Source: Diphasiastrum complanatum (Eukaryota > Streptophyta > Lycopodiopsida > Lycopodiales > Lycopodiaceae). From it: DNA of 64,000 nt. Every line of letters begins with the position of its first letter. Position 1 is the stretch's first letter. Location: assembly GCA_029204225.1 (NCBI GenBank), contig CM055097.1, forward strand, positions 75,044,860-75,108,859. The letters run 5' to 3'. Shown one piece after another: positions 12,771 to 25,914 of this stretch. The notes beneath the pieces are model-generated. The model was not told the origin of the DNA. It saw only the letters and a program-made list of their open reading frames with translations, and made no database searches. A program made the position numbers and the translations under genes.

Positions 12771-14278
12771 TCAGGTTACTCTATCTCATGATGACATTTA
12801 TAGAGTCTAATGTCCTCAATTAAATGTGTATGGCCTAAAGAACTCCCTAAGTAGTATGTGAGGCCCAATAAAATTACTGTCAAATTTATGCTCAACTCCC
12901 AAATTTGTTTAAAAAAATGGTGTCCCCACGTGAAGATGAATAAACTGTGAGGAGGCAAAATAAAATGCTGTGAAGAGAAATGCAGCAAAATATTCTCTCA
13001 AAAATGGAAAAGTTGAAGGATGATTATTGAGGACAATGTGATTTGAAATGGTTTTTCAAGGCCACTCTTCTATGGTAAGCTTATTGATCTAGAATTTCAC
13101 ATGAATACCTAATTGAGTATATAAGGAAATCATCACTAACCATTGCCACAACAAAACTTCAATGAGATTCAATGGCAGTAGTCATAAAGGATGCCTTGGA
13201 GGCGCTCTTCTATGGTCTATTAAGGCCACTATTCTATGCCACGCTTATTGACCAAGCATTTAACATGAACTCAAAGAATATCATCACTAATCAATGTTGT
13301 AGCAGAACTATAGACGTAGTCGATGGCAAATTGTTATGAATGATGCTTTGGAGGTACTCCATAGTCTTTGAATGAGATGGCTACGATCAACCAAAGCCAT
13401 AGTGAAACTAGAGAAGGATTCATGGTGTTGACCAAAACAAAATAAACTGCATACTGGGTTTTTAGACCAAGAGTGCCATACATTTATGCCCCAAGCTATT
13501 GAGTAATGCCAACTTGAAGCCATAGGAGGAGCCATAAAATTATCAAGTTTAGAGACAAGTTTGCAGCATCTCAACAAGAATATGATGGCAACATCGTGGA
13601 AACAACATCTCAAGCACGGCCGCTGAACTGAGACCTATTTCATGGCTGCATTTCCTTCACACAAAGCTGCCCATCGAAAACCAAATGTGCATGTAACCTA
13701 TTGATATCATCTTGAGGCAGTTAAAAATATTTCATCTCATATGTCTGTTCCCGACGCACCCTGCACTCCAGTAACCCCTGTGATCCGCCCTTCCACAATC
13801 CATCCAAAACACCACCCACCAAAGGATTAACAAACTAATTTTGACCGGATCTATGTCCGCCTTCGACGAGCACACTTTGCTAGTGTGAACACAAAACATT
13901 TTAAGGGGTTATTCCCATACGTGGCAGACATTCAAGTGGGTAATTATAGCGGGCCATGTAACGCTAATCTTTTGACCTCCTAATTTTTCTGCCTTCTTGT
14001 CAGGTATCGGCACTGCCCATCCCTTGAATCGTTTTGTCACGAGATAGTTTGAAGCAGGCTATCGTTGGATTCTTTTCTGAAAGCTCGGATTATGCCACGT
14101 TTCCATGTGGCAGTTGTCCACCACGTGGCAAAAATCGAAGTGGCAGAGTTTCAATGCCCCATCGTAACCGCTCATTCTCTTGTCTTAATGCCAGGATGAC
14201 CTAAAGCTTTTTGCTGATCGACGATTAAGTAGTTTGGCGAGACCAAATCAAATCGTGCCAGGAAGCTCAATCGATCAA
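12771..14278. other. Low-copy stretch with an old tandem duplication
   Basis: About 13058-13210 and 13222-13367 share the series AAGGCCACT.TTCTATG, GCTTATTGA, ATCATCACTAA, ATGGCA, GATGC(C/T)TTGGAGG, so one unit of about 160 bp has been duplicated. The remainder holds ACGTGG G-box cores near 13920 and 14120 but no recognised gene. Confidence 0.45.
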
Positions 14279-14280
14279 AG

Positions 14281-14365
14281 ATGCTTCTTGGTTTTCAAGG
14301 GGAGGCTCGAACCTGAGACCAAAGAAATTTTGGATGTCAAGGTAACCAACTGAGCCAACCCCTCA
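14281..14365 (-). mobile_element. tRNA-derived SINE-like repeat, copy 1
   Basis: On the minus strand it reads GGGGTTGGCTCAGTTGGTTA (A-box like), then about 30 bases later GGTTCGAGCC (B-box like), then ACCAAGAAGCAT. The copy at 25704-25783 matches along its length, including the tail outside the tRNA-like part. The cloverleaf stems do not close properly, so it is not a tRNA gene. Confidence 0.6.
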
Positions 14366-16709
14366 TGATCAAAGATGGAAGAAGATGAAGCAAAAGATAT
14401 GGATCCGGGGATGAACGAGAAGAGAATTAGCACAACTATCATAAATTTGCAGAAGATGAAGCTGAAGATGAAGAAGAAGAAGAAGAAGAAAGTTAGGGGA
14501 GATTCAGAAATCTGGCGTGTGGTTGTTTCTTTTCACGGAAGCAGAAGTGATAGTTTATTTTGCTTGTTTGCTTTTTCTTTTATCTTCATGTACTAGATCG
14601 GCAAATTTTTTCTCACATGTACAAAACTGTGGGGATGCAAAGAAGAGAGATGGTGATGGAGGCATTAGGGATTTGGTTTTGGCGGTTTTAGATATCATTT
14701 TGTGGCATATGAAAGGTTCAAGAGCAGCTTCGTGGAGCACGCTTGGTGTTGAAGGTAACTCATCTTATGAATCAGGTGTTTAAGCTAAAGCTGTTCGTTA
14801 TATGTGTCTGGCTGTATGGCTGAGCAGATTGGTTCCCCTTTTGTTGCTGAGGCCGAAAATTATTGATGGAGGATACGTGTATGTGGTTTTTACGTTTTGA
14901 GTTATGGTTTGGGAGTAGCAGGGGCATGGTAGAGAGATTCGACTTGTTGCGCAAAGCATAATTAAGCCCTGTTATTTTTGCTTAGCTGTAGTTTCTGCAT
15001 GTTCGGATATATCTTCTTTTTGGCCGTGGAGATTCTTTAACTTTTGTTTACTTTCGATCATACAGGACCAATTTTTCTGACTTCATTCGTGTCTAGAAAT
15101 CACAATATGGCGGCAGCATGTTTTGATGAGGCAACTATCTTCGCGGGGCAAGGGTTTGGTGATATAAAACTTCTCGTTTTGAATTATCGTTGTGTAAGCT
15201 GATACGATTCTGGCGAGTTGCAACCTGTGGTGTTTTCCTGGCAAAAACAGAATCATAACTGACAGATCCGTGGTTTGTGAGCAACGAGCGCAAGGGGAAA
15301 TCCGGCTTTGTAAAAACCTGTGGGTGCTATTATAGGTCGTGCGATGGAGTCAAAATATCATGTTCAGTTTATTGTACCATCCTACAGTAATGAAAGGCGT
15401 ACGTAACTCCTAAGGGTCTATCCAAATGGTTCATCTGGACTTAAACTGCTGCTACTCTTTGAGTCTGCTTGACGATGTTGGCTTTTGCACGAATCAAGGG
15501 CTTTCAGGCCCTTTTCACGACGGATCTGTTCTAATTATCTTAATCTCAGCAGCCATGTTACAATTTGTGAAAAACACGAGAGGTGGAGTAACTGTTTGCG
15601 AGACCAAGTGTTCTCGATGGTTCACGCAAGATAACGTCAAGTTTGTAAAGTCTATGGCGTAAAACTCTTATTAATCATATTCAAGTAATTAACTCAAAGG
15701 ATAAGCAGATGTGTAGTTCTTGTACGGGAACTTTGCCCTTATGGGTGCGCTTACGGGGTGAGTTCCACTTCAATAAAACTAGTCACATTTGTTGGCCTCG
15801 GGAGGTTTTTCTCCCAGGCTTTGTCGTAGTTGTGTGGTTGTTCGTTCTTTCTTCCAATTCGGTTGTGTGGTTGTTTTTAACTTCCAATTTTATGAATTGC
15901 TAATTGTGAATCTAGTGCTTATAGAAACGATAATTGCTAAAGCTCAAAGTTGCATACGCACACAAAAAGCATATGTCACTAATCAACGCCTAAGACGTGT
16001 GAGGGTACTTGGTTGGATATTAGTGTAAAAGCCGCATCGTAACAAGAGAATTGTGAATCACATATCTTCCGGATAGTTTTTGCGGGGTTTCAGAATCGGG
16101 CAGGCACACATGTGACACAATAGCATATCTTTGAGGCTGATATGAAGTTGGCGTTTTCGGTTACAATTCAAATCACAGGCATAGACACAAAGGTATTCAA
16201 ATTTCAAACTGAAATGTTTTTACATGTTTGTTTGACTGGGCCAGCGTAGGTAGATTACTTACAAGACCACATCAATCTCAAAAACCTGATTCTTGTTTAC
16301 TGGCTTTATCTCCAAGTTTTTAAAAAAATCTTCTCTTCTAGTAACAGCTGCCACAACACAACCTTAGTTTCGTTAAAAATGTAGAGAATACCTGGAGACG
16401 CCAGATAGTGTAAACTCAACTGTGTATAAAATATTTTGCTTTCCCCCAGAACACTGATTACCTAGGAACTGTAATGCAAGTCCATTTTTTTAAATTGTGC
16501 TCATCCCCTGTATGTGCTGGCAGCTTAAGGAAGCTACATAAAAAGCTCTTCGATCTGCAATAACCTCAGGGAGCAAGGAAGAAACTTAAACAGAAAGGCA
16601 AAAAAAAAAAAATTGAGTTCTTCATGCATCAAAAATTAGTTAGAAGCGGCTGTTCCCTATACCAATCATGATTTCACAAAAAACTAGAAACTTGCAAAAG
16701 TCATGAAGA
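14366..16709. other. Unassigned stretch
   Basis: It contains an (AAG)n run near 14467-14492 that gives a Lys-rich open frame from 14375. I see no conserved domain. From about 16235 the sequence belongs to the duplication complex described separately. Confidence 0.35.
16235..16480. repeat. Duplication complex, inverted block X (left)
   Basis: The reverse complement matches 21180-21548: CTGGGCCAGCGTAG.TAGA, TCTCAAAAACCTGATTCTTG, AGAGAATACCTGG.GA, TATAAAA.ATTTTGC and ATTACCTAGGAACTGTAATG all recur in order. The right copy also holds an extra tandem repeat of its TTAGCTTGGAGATAAAGCTA portion. No coding sequence is seen. Confidence 0.7.
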
Positions 16710-16816
16710 GGCCTTACCGTCGGGGCTGGGGTCTACCGCAAGCCCCCGGACCCTGCCGTTGGGGGGCGTTGCCCCCCAAACCCCCCACCGGGGGGCTACC
16801 GCCCTTCGAACCCGCT
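16710..16816. repeat. GC-rich palindrome island
   Basis: A block of about 107 bp dominated by G and C runs in AT-rich surroundings. It includes the perfect hairpin GGGGGGC-gtt-GCCCCCC (16761-16777) and CCCCCC-acc-GGGGGG (16781-16795). The origin is unknown; organelle-type hairpin repeats and transposon termini can look like this. Confidence 0.6.
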
Positions 16817-16970
16817 GAGCATTTATTGAAAACCAAAGCAAATAACAACCAAATAGCTATTGAAAATAAGATCTGTTTGTGACCCATCTAATGCACTTCT
16901 AAGAGGCAAAACGCTCGTTTGACCATTGATCCCCTAAAAAAATTTCAGCCATAAGCTATTTTTCCAAAGA

Positions 16971-16997
16971 TATATATATATATATATATATATATAT
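16971..16997. repeat. (TA)n microsatellite
   Basis: A pure TA run of 27 bp. Confidence 0.95.
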
Positions 16998-17499
16998 TGC
17001 GATTCTGGAAGGAGAAACGCGTTTTCCAAAACGTCTCCTCCAAGAAACGTGATTCTGTGCGGAAACTACCACATGCCTTTCGTAACTGGAAAACAATCCG
17101 CAACTTAAAACTTTAGTTTTACATCGAAACTAAAGTTATAAGTTGCTAATTGTTAAAAACTGAAATTGTAATGTGCTGGACTGGGACTCTTCCACTGTGG
17201 AAACAAATACAATCTAGATGAAAAATCTGCCCGCAGGCAGCAGAACCTCATACCATACAAAAACCAATAGATTGTTATTAGCAGTTTCTAAAAAGCTCAC
17301 GCTGAAGTGAATGAGGAAATCCGATGACAAAAGCCATTCAGGAGATTGCTTAAAAACAAAGTACCTCAAAAAGACTTTCAAAAATATTCCTTGTGCGTTG
17401 CACCATCTTTTCATAGTACATGGAACCGCATCCTCAACAGCCCAAACATCATGAACAATCCTACTCGCAGTGATATCACATTGAAAGAAGCACTATTGT

Positions 17500-18025
17500 T
17501 TCTTCATTTGAATATGGCACCACATCACACGCAGCAAAATAAAAATTTCCACTCAACTGAACTTCTGTATCCACCCCAAACATTTATGCAAAATTATTAT
17601 AATAAACTAATAGAATTTCACAAAATCAGAAGTTCATGGACCACTTCACCCTCTTCCAGTACATCAAGTGACGAGAAAAAGTAAAAAAACATCAACGATG
17701 CTTAAATTTACACATGGCGTTGAGCAAAACTTCCACCCAGCTTGATAACTACAGTATTAGAAACCACACTTTCACACATACCAACTCCATAGTCAACATG
17801 AAACCAAATAGGCCATTTTCTGCAAAATTAGAATATAAAAATCCACTGCAAGAATTTATGCAAAATCATTAATAATCTGATGTTGCAATTTGACAGAGTC
17901 AGAAGAGAACAACCTCACCCTGTAGTCAATTTGATAAGAAGAAATAATCAAAATATCAAGTCTGCTCAAATTGAACAAACTTGTATTTACATAAAAAAAC
18001 ACCCAAGAAACTTGAGACTATAAGA
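17500..18025. repeat. Duplication complex, inverted block Y (left)
   Basis: The reverse complement matches about 21870-22337 in order: AACTTGAGACTATAAG, TTTGTTCAATTTGAG, GACAGAGTCAGAAG, GTTGAGCAAAACTTCCACCC, CATGGACCACTTCACCCTC, AACTTCTGTATCCACC. An open frame of 112 codons at 17346-17684 overlaps it, but the frame is not kept in the other copy, so I do not call a gene. Confidence 0.7.
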
Positions 18026-18214
18026 TTAAAGATGATAAATTGCTATGGTGAACTTACAGATGGACAGAAGTTCATAAACTGGCAATGCAAGTTGAGCAAG
18101 CCTTGATGCCAAAAATCTGGAAGCAGTTTCAAAGCACTTCACACCAATGTAAGTTCAGAGAAAACAGATATACAAAATTATGCCTACACCACTGTTACCT
18201 GCACAACATGACTC

Positions 18215-18325
18215 ATTGAGATCTCTTGAATGGCTTCAAATTGTGTATCAAAATTGAAATGTGGTATCTTCTGATGAACATGCACAAATTTTATGTCAGT
18301 TTGCCAGAGACATAACCCATACGCT
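18215..18325. repeat. Duplication complex, inverted block Z (left)
   Basis: The reverse complement matches about 21556-21650 (GTTATGTCTCTG.CAAACTGA, TTCATCAGAAGATACCACAT, TTTTGATACACAATTTGA). In the right copy the block order is X, Z, Y where a simple inversion of the left would give Z, Y, X, so a further rearrangement occurred. Confidence 0.7.
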
Positions 18326-18719
18326 AGAAATACGTTTTCATTTCAGGCTATTTGCAATGTTTCATATGCCATTTGCATTCTTTAATATTTGTGGCTGCTT
18401 TTCTCATGCACGTGAAGACAAAAGTTTTCAGCCCGTGGGATAAAAGGTTCTGCTACTGGGAAAAGAGAAAGCTAGGAGTCTTCAAGGCCTACTTAGTAGA
18501 AATAAAGTGCTGCGGTTGATGATCTACACTGGCTACACCTTCAGATGGGTTTAAATTAGAGAACAACAATTTACCTTTGTGCATGGTTGCATCCTCTGCA
18601 ATCAGTGCCGATGGAATTTTACTGAACTCATTGGTGCACACCCTTCAACATTTTTCACTGCTCACTTTTAAATACTTCAGATGTGTTCAATCAGAGAGTA
18701 ACTTGTAAATTCTCTCTTG

Positions 18720-18898
18720 AAGGTAATCAATTTCGAAGCTTGTGGTATTAAATACTCTGACCAGAAAATATACGATTCGAGGCCCCATTGAATGAGGAAT
18801 ATCATGTTACTATGTAAAGTAAAGACAATGGCATGAAGGAGATATCAGGTGTGACGACCAATGAGGTGCCTGTACTTGTGGATGACCTGGCTCTGTGA
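18720..18898 (+). pseudogene. Possible decayed exon
   Basis: One frame reads protein-like sequence, ending in a 25-codon open run (18821-18898) with KEISGVTTNEVPVLVDDLAL before TGA. The same frame continues upstream (PENIRFEAPLNEEYHVTM, CKFSLEGNQFRSLWY) across three in-frame stops. I do not recognise a family. It may be a host pseudogene remnant or chance. Confidence 0.2.
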
Positions 18899-19255
18899 TA
18901 AACTATTTGATACTCTCCAATTTGCAGGTGCTGGTAGCCTTTAACTGTGTCCATTTCAAGTGGTAGTGAATAAGATATGAAGTTTGTTGCTTGATGGAAT
19001 GTAAGATACTGCCGACTTAAGAGTGATTATAGTAACATGTAATGAACTAAAGGTTTCACCTCTATCTTAGCACGAGAATTGCAAGTCTTTGACATTGACA
19101 AGTGGGTGTAAGCTATATATTATCATTTGAAAAAATTACCTCTAGCTGCCTAGTTGCAACTGCTAACTTGTTAGTTGGGTTCTACTTGTCAATGGTTACT
19201 TTTATGATGGTCTGCTTTTTTAATTATTTTAGATTATCAAATCTTGAACAAGCTG

Positions 19256-20529
19256 GCTATCGTTTCACTTCAGTTTCAATGCTAGAGCACTGTCACTAAT
19301 AAGGTACTGTAAACTCATGTGGCAATAATATCAATAACCATTACTTGAGAGCATTGAACCATATTAGTGGGTGAAAGATTCCACTTGCCATGTGCTCTGT
19401 CAAGGATGCAGAACTATAACTGCTCATTTGCACCATCTTTTACTGTCGAGTTTGTAGGACCACTGTCTTGTACCGTTAATTATATATTTAAGATTTTCAT
19501 GAGCGTAACTTATTGATGGATTTGATCTTCTTGCTGTAATTCCTCTTGAGATTAATTTAGGTACATCCCTGCTAACGGGGCCATTATGGAAGTGAAGCAG
19601 GGAATTCTATCATGTGTCCTGAAATAGTCCACGGAATGGTCTTCCTTGCAGAAAGTTGTTTTGAACATAATTTGAGAAAATCTGCTTAACAATTACATTT
19701 CAGGCTCAATTTGCTTTTTTGGTACATTTCAGGCTTGATTTTATTTTTTGGCAGAGAGCTTGAATTTTGTACTGTTTCAGGATCTACAGCTATCTAATAA
19801 GTCATACATCAGGAGTATGCAAAGTAGACTTATATAAAGTTTAAGCAATATTCTGTTTTATTCTCTTTTGACATTTTCTCAATGCTTGAGTTTTTCTGAT
19901 CAGAGTTGAAATAACATCACTAATTCTTGAACGACAACACACACAAGAGCCAATACGAATTCGCTTTCTTGTACCATTAACCAGAGCTATGTAACCATGG
20001 AAAATTGCTGCTTCGAGCTCTCGAAACCCTTTCAGAAGTCTGCACTGTTTATAATCATAACACTTTTGAATCTGTTAGTAGAAAGTCTACACATATTTTC
20101 ATCAGGCTTCATTGAGACATCTCTTTCGGGCAGCTCCCCATTGTAAATCCACATGAATTAGATTGGTGGTTATTTGATTTGTTGCTTGTCATGCGATGCT
20201 GGGTCAGAGGTTGTGATATTTTGTTTTCTGTTGGGCATCTAAAATGTTATGGACCTTGACAACCTGGGACTAGCGCTGGTGACTTCACAATTTTAAGCCC
20301 AATACTGCAACTGTCGCGGTTTGTTAATCAAGTGTAGGAGTTGACATAGGCTGCCAAACTAGGTATGACTTGCCAAAACACAGAACTCTGGACAGTGCAT
20401 CACACCCATCAGCCTTGTCTAATCAATTGTGCCGAATGATGAAAGTTGGCATAAAGTGCTGCTTTTTTTTTATTGAGTGGTGAAATTCAATCAAAGTTTC
20501 TTGCTTGGCAGATGTAAGCTGAATTCTTG
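19256..20529 (+). repeat. Direct repeat of 1.27 kb, left copy
   Basis: Collinear with 22337-23630. Shared words run from GCTATCGTTTCACTTCAG to CAGATGTAAGCTGAATTCTTG. Identity is roughly 90% by eye. There are no TG..CA ends, no primer site, no target duplication and no conserved frame, so it looks like an old segmental duplication and not an LTR pair. Confidence 0.8.
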
Positions 20530-22336
20530 TCAAAGACTCGATATTGATTTGTGACGTGAAAAGTGCATGTCTATGTTTCCAACAGGTTATAAGAGTAATC
20601 TTCGTGATAAGAATGTTATAGAATAAAGTCAAGCGATTCACAGCCTCACACTACAAATCAAATGATCACACTTTATATCAAATAATAAGAATTATGTAGT
20701 TCGTTTTCATACTCCAATACCTCTATTTTGATGATTGGGAGAAATTTTTACCAGGCAAGTTTTAGTGCCAAAATGGCACATGACACACATTTACTTCACT
20801 AAAGATGGGTCATAAAATGCGTGGCGCGCAATTCTAGACTAAAGACTGGTCATAGATGCATGACAGGCAACTCTAGATCTTGATTTTCAACAGTGGGGTC
20901 AACTCATCAAAAAAGCTGTAGCTTATTTTTCTTGTGACTTTTGTGAGGGGGCCTGCTATGTTACATTCACTAATTCATTTTCAAGCAGGCATGATAAGCA
21001 AGTTGGAACAATTCCAAGTTTACAGCTGTGCATCAAGTCTGAAAATAGAATAACACACGGATCAGATCATTTAAGAAAAACAATCTGAAATTGAGGTGGC
21101 TCTTTGTCTAATTCTCTTTTGGTATGAGTTGCTCAAATTTACTCCTTGTCCTGCAAATTTCAAAAAAATGGCTCGCATTACAGTTCCTAGGTAATCAGTG
21201 ATCTGGAAGAAAGCAAAATCTTTTATACACAGTTGAGTTTACACTATCAGGCATCACCAGGTATTCTCTACATTTTTTTTGAAACTAAGGTTGTGTTGTG
21301 CATTACTGCACCTGTTATTAGAAGAGAACTAAGTTTGCGTTGTATTGCTGCACCTGTTACTAGAAGAGATGAGATTTTTTTTTAGCTTGGAGATAAAGCT
21401 AGTAAACAAGAATCAGGTTTTTGAGATTGATGTAGTCTTATAATTAGTCTATCTACGCTTTTTTAGCTTGGAGATAAAGCTAGTAAACAAGAATTAGGTT
21501 TTTGAGATTGATGTAGTCTTATAATTAGTCTATCTACGCTGGCCCAGTAGCCTACTTATGGGTTATGTCTCTGACAAACTGACATAAAAATTTGTGCGTG
21601 TTCATCAGAAGATACCACATGTCAATTTTGATACACAATTTGAAGTCACAAGTAGGTTGCAGAACACTAGTAGCAGGTTTCTGTCCACATCACTCTCAGG
21701 GAAGCCTACTAGGCATTGTACCAGTATTCAGATCTTCTTTGTTGAGAGTAAATATCGATTCTACATCCACATTTCGAACTTATGATGCCTAGGTTTGGTT
21801 GTTGCTTAGCCTGTCATTCGTTCATGATCTTATAGTGTTGGCCTTGCTTAGCCTGTCATTCGTTCATAATCTTATAGTCTCAAGTTTCTTGGGTGTTTTT
21901 TTATGTAAATACACGTTTGTTCAATTTGAGCATACTTGATATTTTGATTATTTCTTCTTATCAAATTGACTACAGGGTGAGGTTGTTCACTTCTGACTCT
22001 GTCAAATTGCAACATCAGATTATTAATGATTTTGCATAAATGCTTGCAGTGGATTTTCATATTCCATTTTTGCAGAGAATGGCTTATTTCTTTTCATGTT
22101 GATTATGGAGTTGGTATGTGTGAAAGCTGTGTTTTCTCATACGGTAGTTATTAAGTTGGGTGGAAGTTTTGCTCAACGCCATGTGTAAATTTTAGCTGCG
22201 TTGATGTTTTTTATTTTTTCTTTAAACCTGATGTATTGGAAGAGGGTGAGGTGGTCCATAAACTTCTGATTTTGTAAGATTCTGTCAGTTTACTATAATA
22301 ATTTTGCATAAATCTTTTGTGGTGGATACAGAAGTT
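20530..22336. repeat. Spacer holding the right copies of inverted blocks X, Z and Y
   Basis: 20530-21170 is unassigned. Then follow X (about 21180-21548), Z (about 21556-21650) and Y (about 21870-22336), all inverted relative to 16.2-18.3 kb. Nothing coding is recognised. Confidence 0.6.
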
Positions 22337-23630
22337 GCTATCGTTTCACTTCAGTTTCATGGTAGAGTATTGTCATTAATGAGGTACTGTAAACTCATGT
22401 GGCAATAATATCAATAACTATTACTTGAGAGCATCTAACCATATTAGTGGGTGAAAGATTCCACTTGCCATGTGCCCTGTCAAGGATGCAGAATTATAAA
22501 TTTGCAGCATTTTTTACTGTCGAGTTTGTAGGACTGCTGTCTTGTACCGTTAATGATATATTTAAGATTTTCATGAGCGTAACTTATTGATGGATTTGAT
22601 CTTCTTGCTGTAATTCCTCTTGAGATTAATTTAGGTACATCTCTGCTAACAGGGCCATTATGGAAGTGAAGCAGAGAATTCTATCACATGTCCTGAAATA
22701 GTCCACGGGATGGTCTTCCTTGCAGAAAGTTGTTTTGAACATCATTTGAGCACACAACTATCAAAAAGAAAATCTGCTTAATAATTACATTTCAGGCCTG
22801 ATTTTTATTTTTTGGCAGAGAGCTTGAATTTTAAACTGTATCTGGATCGACAGCTATCTAATAAGTCATACATCAGGAGTATGCAAAGTAGACTTATGTA
22901 AAGTTTAAGCAATATTCTGTTTTATTCTCTTTTGACTTTTTCTCAAGGACATATGATTCTCTTTGATGCTTGAACTTTTCTGATCAGAGTTGAACTAACA
23001 TCACTAATAATTGAACAACAACACATACAAGAGGCAATACAAACTCGCTACATATCTTGTACCATTAGCCAGAGCTATGTAACCATGGAATATTGCTGCT
23101 TTGAGCGCTTGAAACCCTTTTAGAAGTCTGCACTGCTAATGGTCATAACATTTGTGAACCTGTTACTAGAAAGTCTGCACATATTTTCATCAGGCTTCAT
23201 TTTAGGAGACACCTTTTCGGGCAGCTCTCCATTGTAAATCCACATGAAATAGACTGGTGGTTATTTGATTTGTTGCTTGTCATGCGATGCTGAGTCAGAG
23301 GCTGTGATATTTTGGTTTCTGTTGGGCATCTAAATGTTATGGACCTTGCCAACCTGAGACTAGCGCTGGTGACTTCACAATTTTAAGCCCAACACTGCAA
23401 CTATTGCAGTTTGTTAATCAAGTGTAGGGGTTGACATTGCTGCCAAGCCAGGTATGACTTGCCAAAACACAGAACTCTGGACAATGCACGCACCCATCAG
23501 ACTTGTCTAATCAATTGTGCAGAATGATGAAAGTTGCCAAAAGTGCTGCTTTTATTTATTTGAGTGGTGAAATTCAATCAAACGAAAAAAGTGGACTCTG
23601 GCTGTCTGGCAGATGTAAGCTGAATTCTTG
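22337..23630 (+). repeat. Direct repeat of 1.29 kb, right copy
   Basis: Second copy of 19256-20529 in the same orientation. Its left edge abuts inverted block Y. Confidence 0.8.
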
Positions 23631-24583
<953 letters not shown>

Positions 24584-24619
24584 TTATTGTACTTTACATT
24601 TGAGTTAATTAGCTATGGT

Positions 24620-24977
24620 GATAGTGAGTGTTCTTCTTCCTCCTTGTGATGAATGATTGATATTGCTTGGCTGATTATTGACAATTCCAAGGTTTAACGG
24701 AAAGAGAAATCTACTTGCGTTGGCCTAAAGCTTGTAGTAAAGATCTAACGCGTTTGTGTTGCATCAAGAGAAAACAAGAAAGAAGAAGATTAGCTATGAA
24801 GGAGCTTGGAAGTTGTTCTTCTTAAGCGCAAATCCATAGCTTGGTTCATTCAATCTATATCGCATTCTATAGCAAATTTACAAACAAAAGAAAAATACTA
24901 CACGTCTAGCGATCTAGGCATCGTCCATGCATTATAGAAAGCAAGCATAAGGCATGAAACACAAATACTCATCTCAC

Positions 24978-25021
<44 letters not shown>

Positions 25022-25506
25022 ACATACACAAAAGGAAGAGGGAACTGAACTCTTTGATAGTACAAGTAAAATTTGAAAACATAAAATACAAAGGATTTGG
25101 CCCTTATATAGGTGGGTCCAAAAGAGTTGATGTGGCTTTCATTGGCTCATTTCTAAATTTAATAGGCTAAGTTAATGTGATTATTTTTTTTATTTGGCAA
25201 GTAATTTGACTTTACAATGCTTTCAATAATTTGACTATTTTTTTCCTAATTTGTCAAGCTTACCTAACCCTAGAGTTTTGCCAAGTTGGTGGCTAGGCAC
25301 ATGAACCACCTCCATGATTCAAGGAATTTGGCTCTATAATTCAGAAACTATGACCAAAAATGCCTAACTAATCCTATGAATAATATCTAACGTATCTATG
25401 GTAGCCTAAACATGTGGTGACATGGATTCACACGTGAGACCCACCTATGTAATAATTTACATGGTTTAATCAAGCTTGATTTTCCAATTTTTGACAATTT
25501 CTCACA
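24620..25506 (-). repeat. Probable 3' LTR of copia fossil H
   Basis: On the minus strand, TGTGAGAAATTG starts at 25506 directly after a purine tract (CAAGAGGAG, 25507-25515), as expected for a 3' LTR. ACCTATATAAGG (around 25105) is a likely TATA box. The far end is not resolved; it should lie near 24.6-24.7 kb. The array at 24980-25018 lies inside. Confidence 0.45.
24980..25018 (+). repeat. (CT)n microsatellite
   Basis: CT run of about 39 bp inside the probable LTR of copia fossil H. Confidence 0.95.
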
Positions 25507-25703
25507 CTCCTCTTGACCTATTTAGAACTCTCTTTGCTTAATAAATGAATACTTTAGAAGTGTCTTAAAAAAGTCAACTAGAAAAAAGGAAATTTTGAGA
25601 CTCTAATAGAGAATGATGTCCATGAAGGATCTTTCACCACCTCTTAAAGGATCTCTTACATGATGTTCCATTATTGTGTCTACCCAAGAAGGATCTCTAC
25701 CCA

Positions 25704-25783
25704 ACGGGGTTGGCTCAGCTGGTTAGCTTGGCATCCAATGTTTCTTCCCAAGTTCGAGCCTTCCATTGGAAACCAAGAAGCAT
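25704..25783 (+). mobile_element. tRNA-derived SINE-like repeat, copy 2
   Basis: GGGGTTGGCTCAGCTGGTTA, then AAGTTCGAGCC, then GGAAACCAAGAAGCAT. It matches the minus-strand copy at 14281-14365. It sits between the copia H pol fragment and its probable LTR, so it probably inserted there. Confidence 0.6.
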
Positions 25784-25914
25784 TATTGTGTCTATATACA
25801 TGTAGCACACTTCAAAGATAAACATCATGCCAAGCTATGAATTTCAAGGCATTTTGTGCACTTGATGATATATCAATTAAGCTATTAAGTGCATAGATAA
25901 TGTTGCCAAAAACA

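Noticed and set aside
14281-14365. Functional tRNA gene
   Set aside because: A- and B-box words are present, but acceptor, D and anticodon stems do not form; the shared tail with 25704-25783 fits a repeat family.
14375-14596. Lys-rich small protein gene
   Set aside because: The frame depends on an (AAG)n run and shows no other support.
17346-17684. Gene of 112 codons
   Set aside because: The frame is not kept in the duplicated inverted block at 22.2-22.4 kb and no domain is seen.
19256-23630. The direct repeats as LTRs of one element
   Set aside because: No TG..CA ends, primer site, purine tract or target duplication, and the spacer contains inverted blocks from outside.
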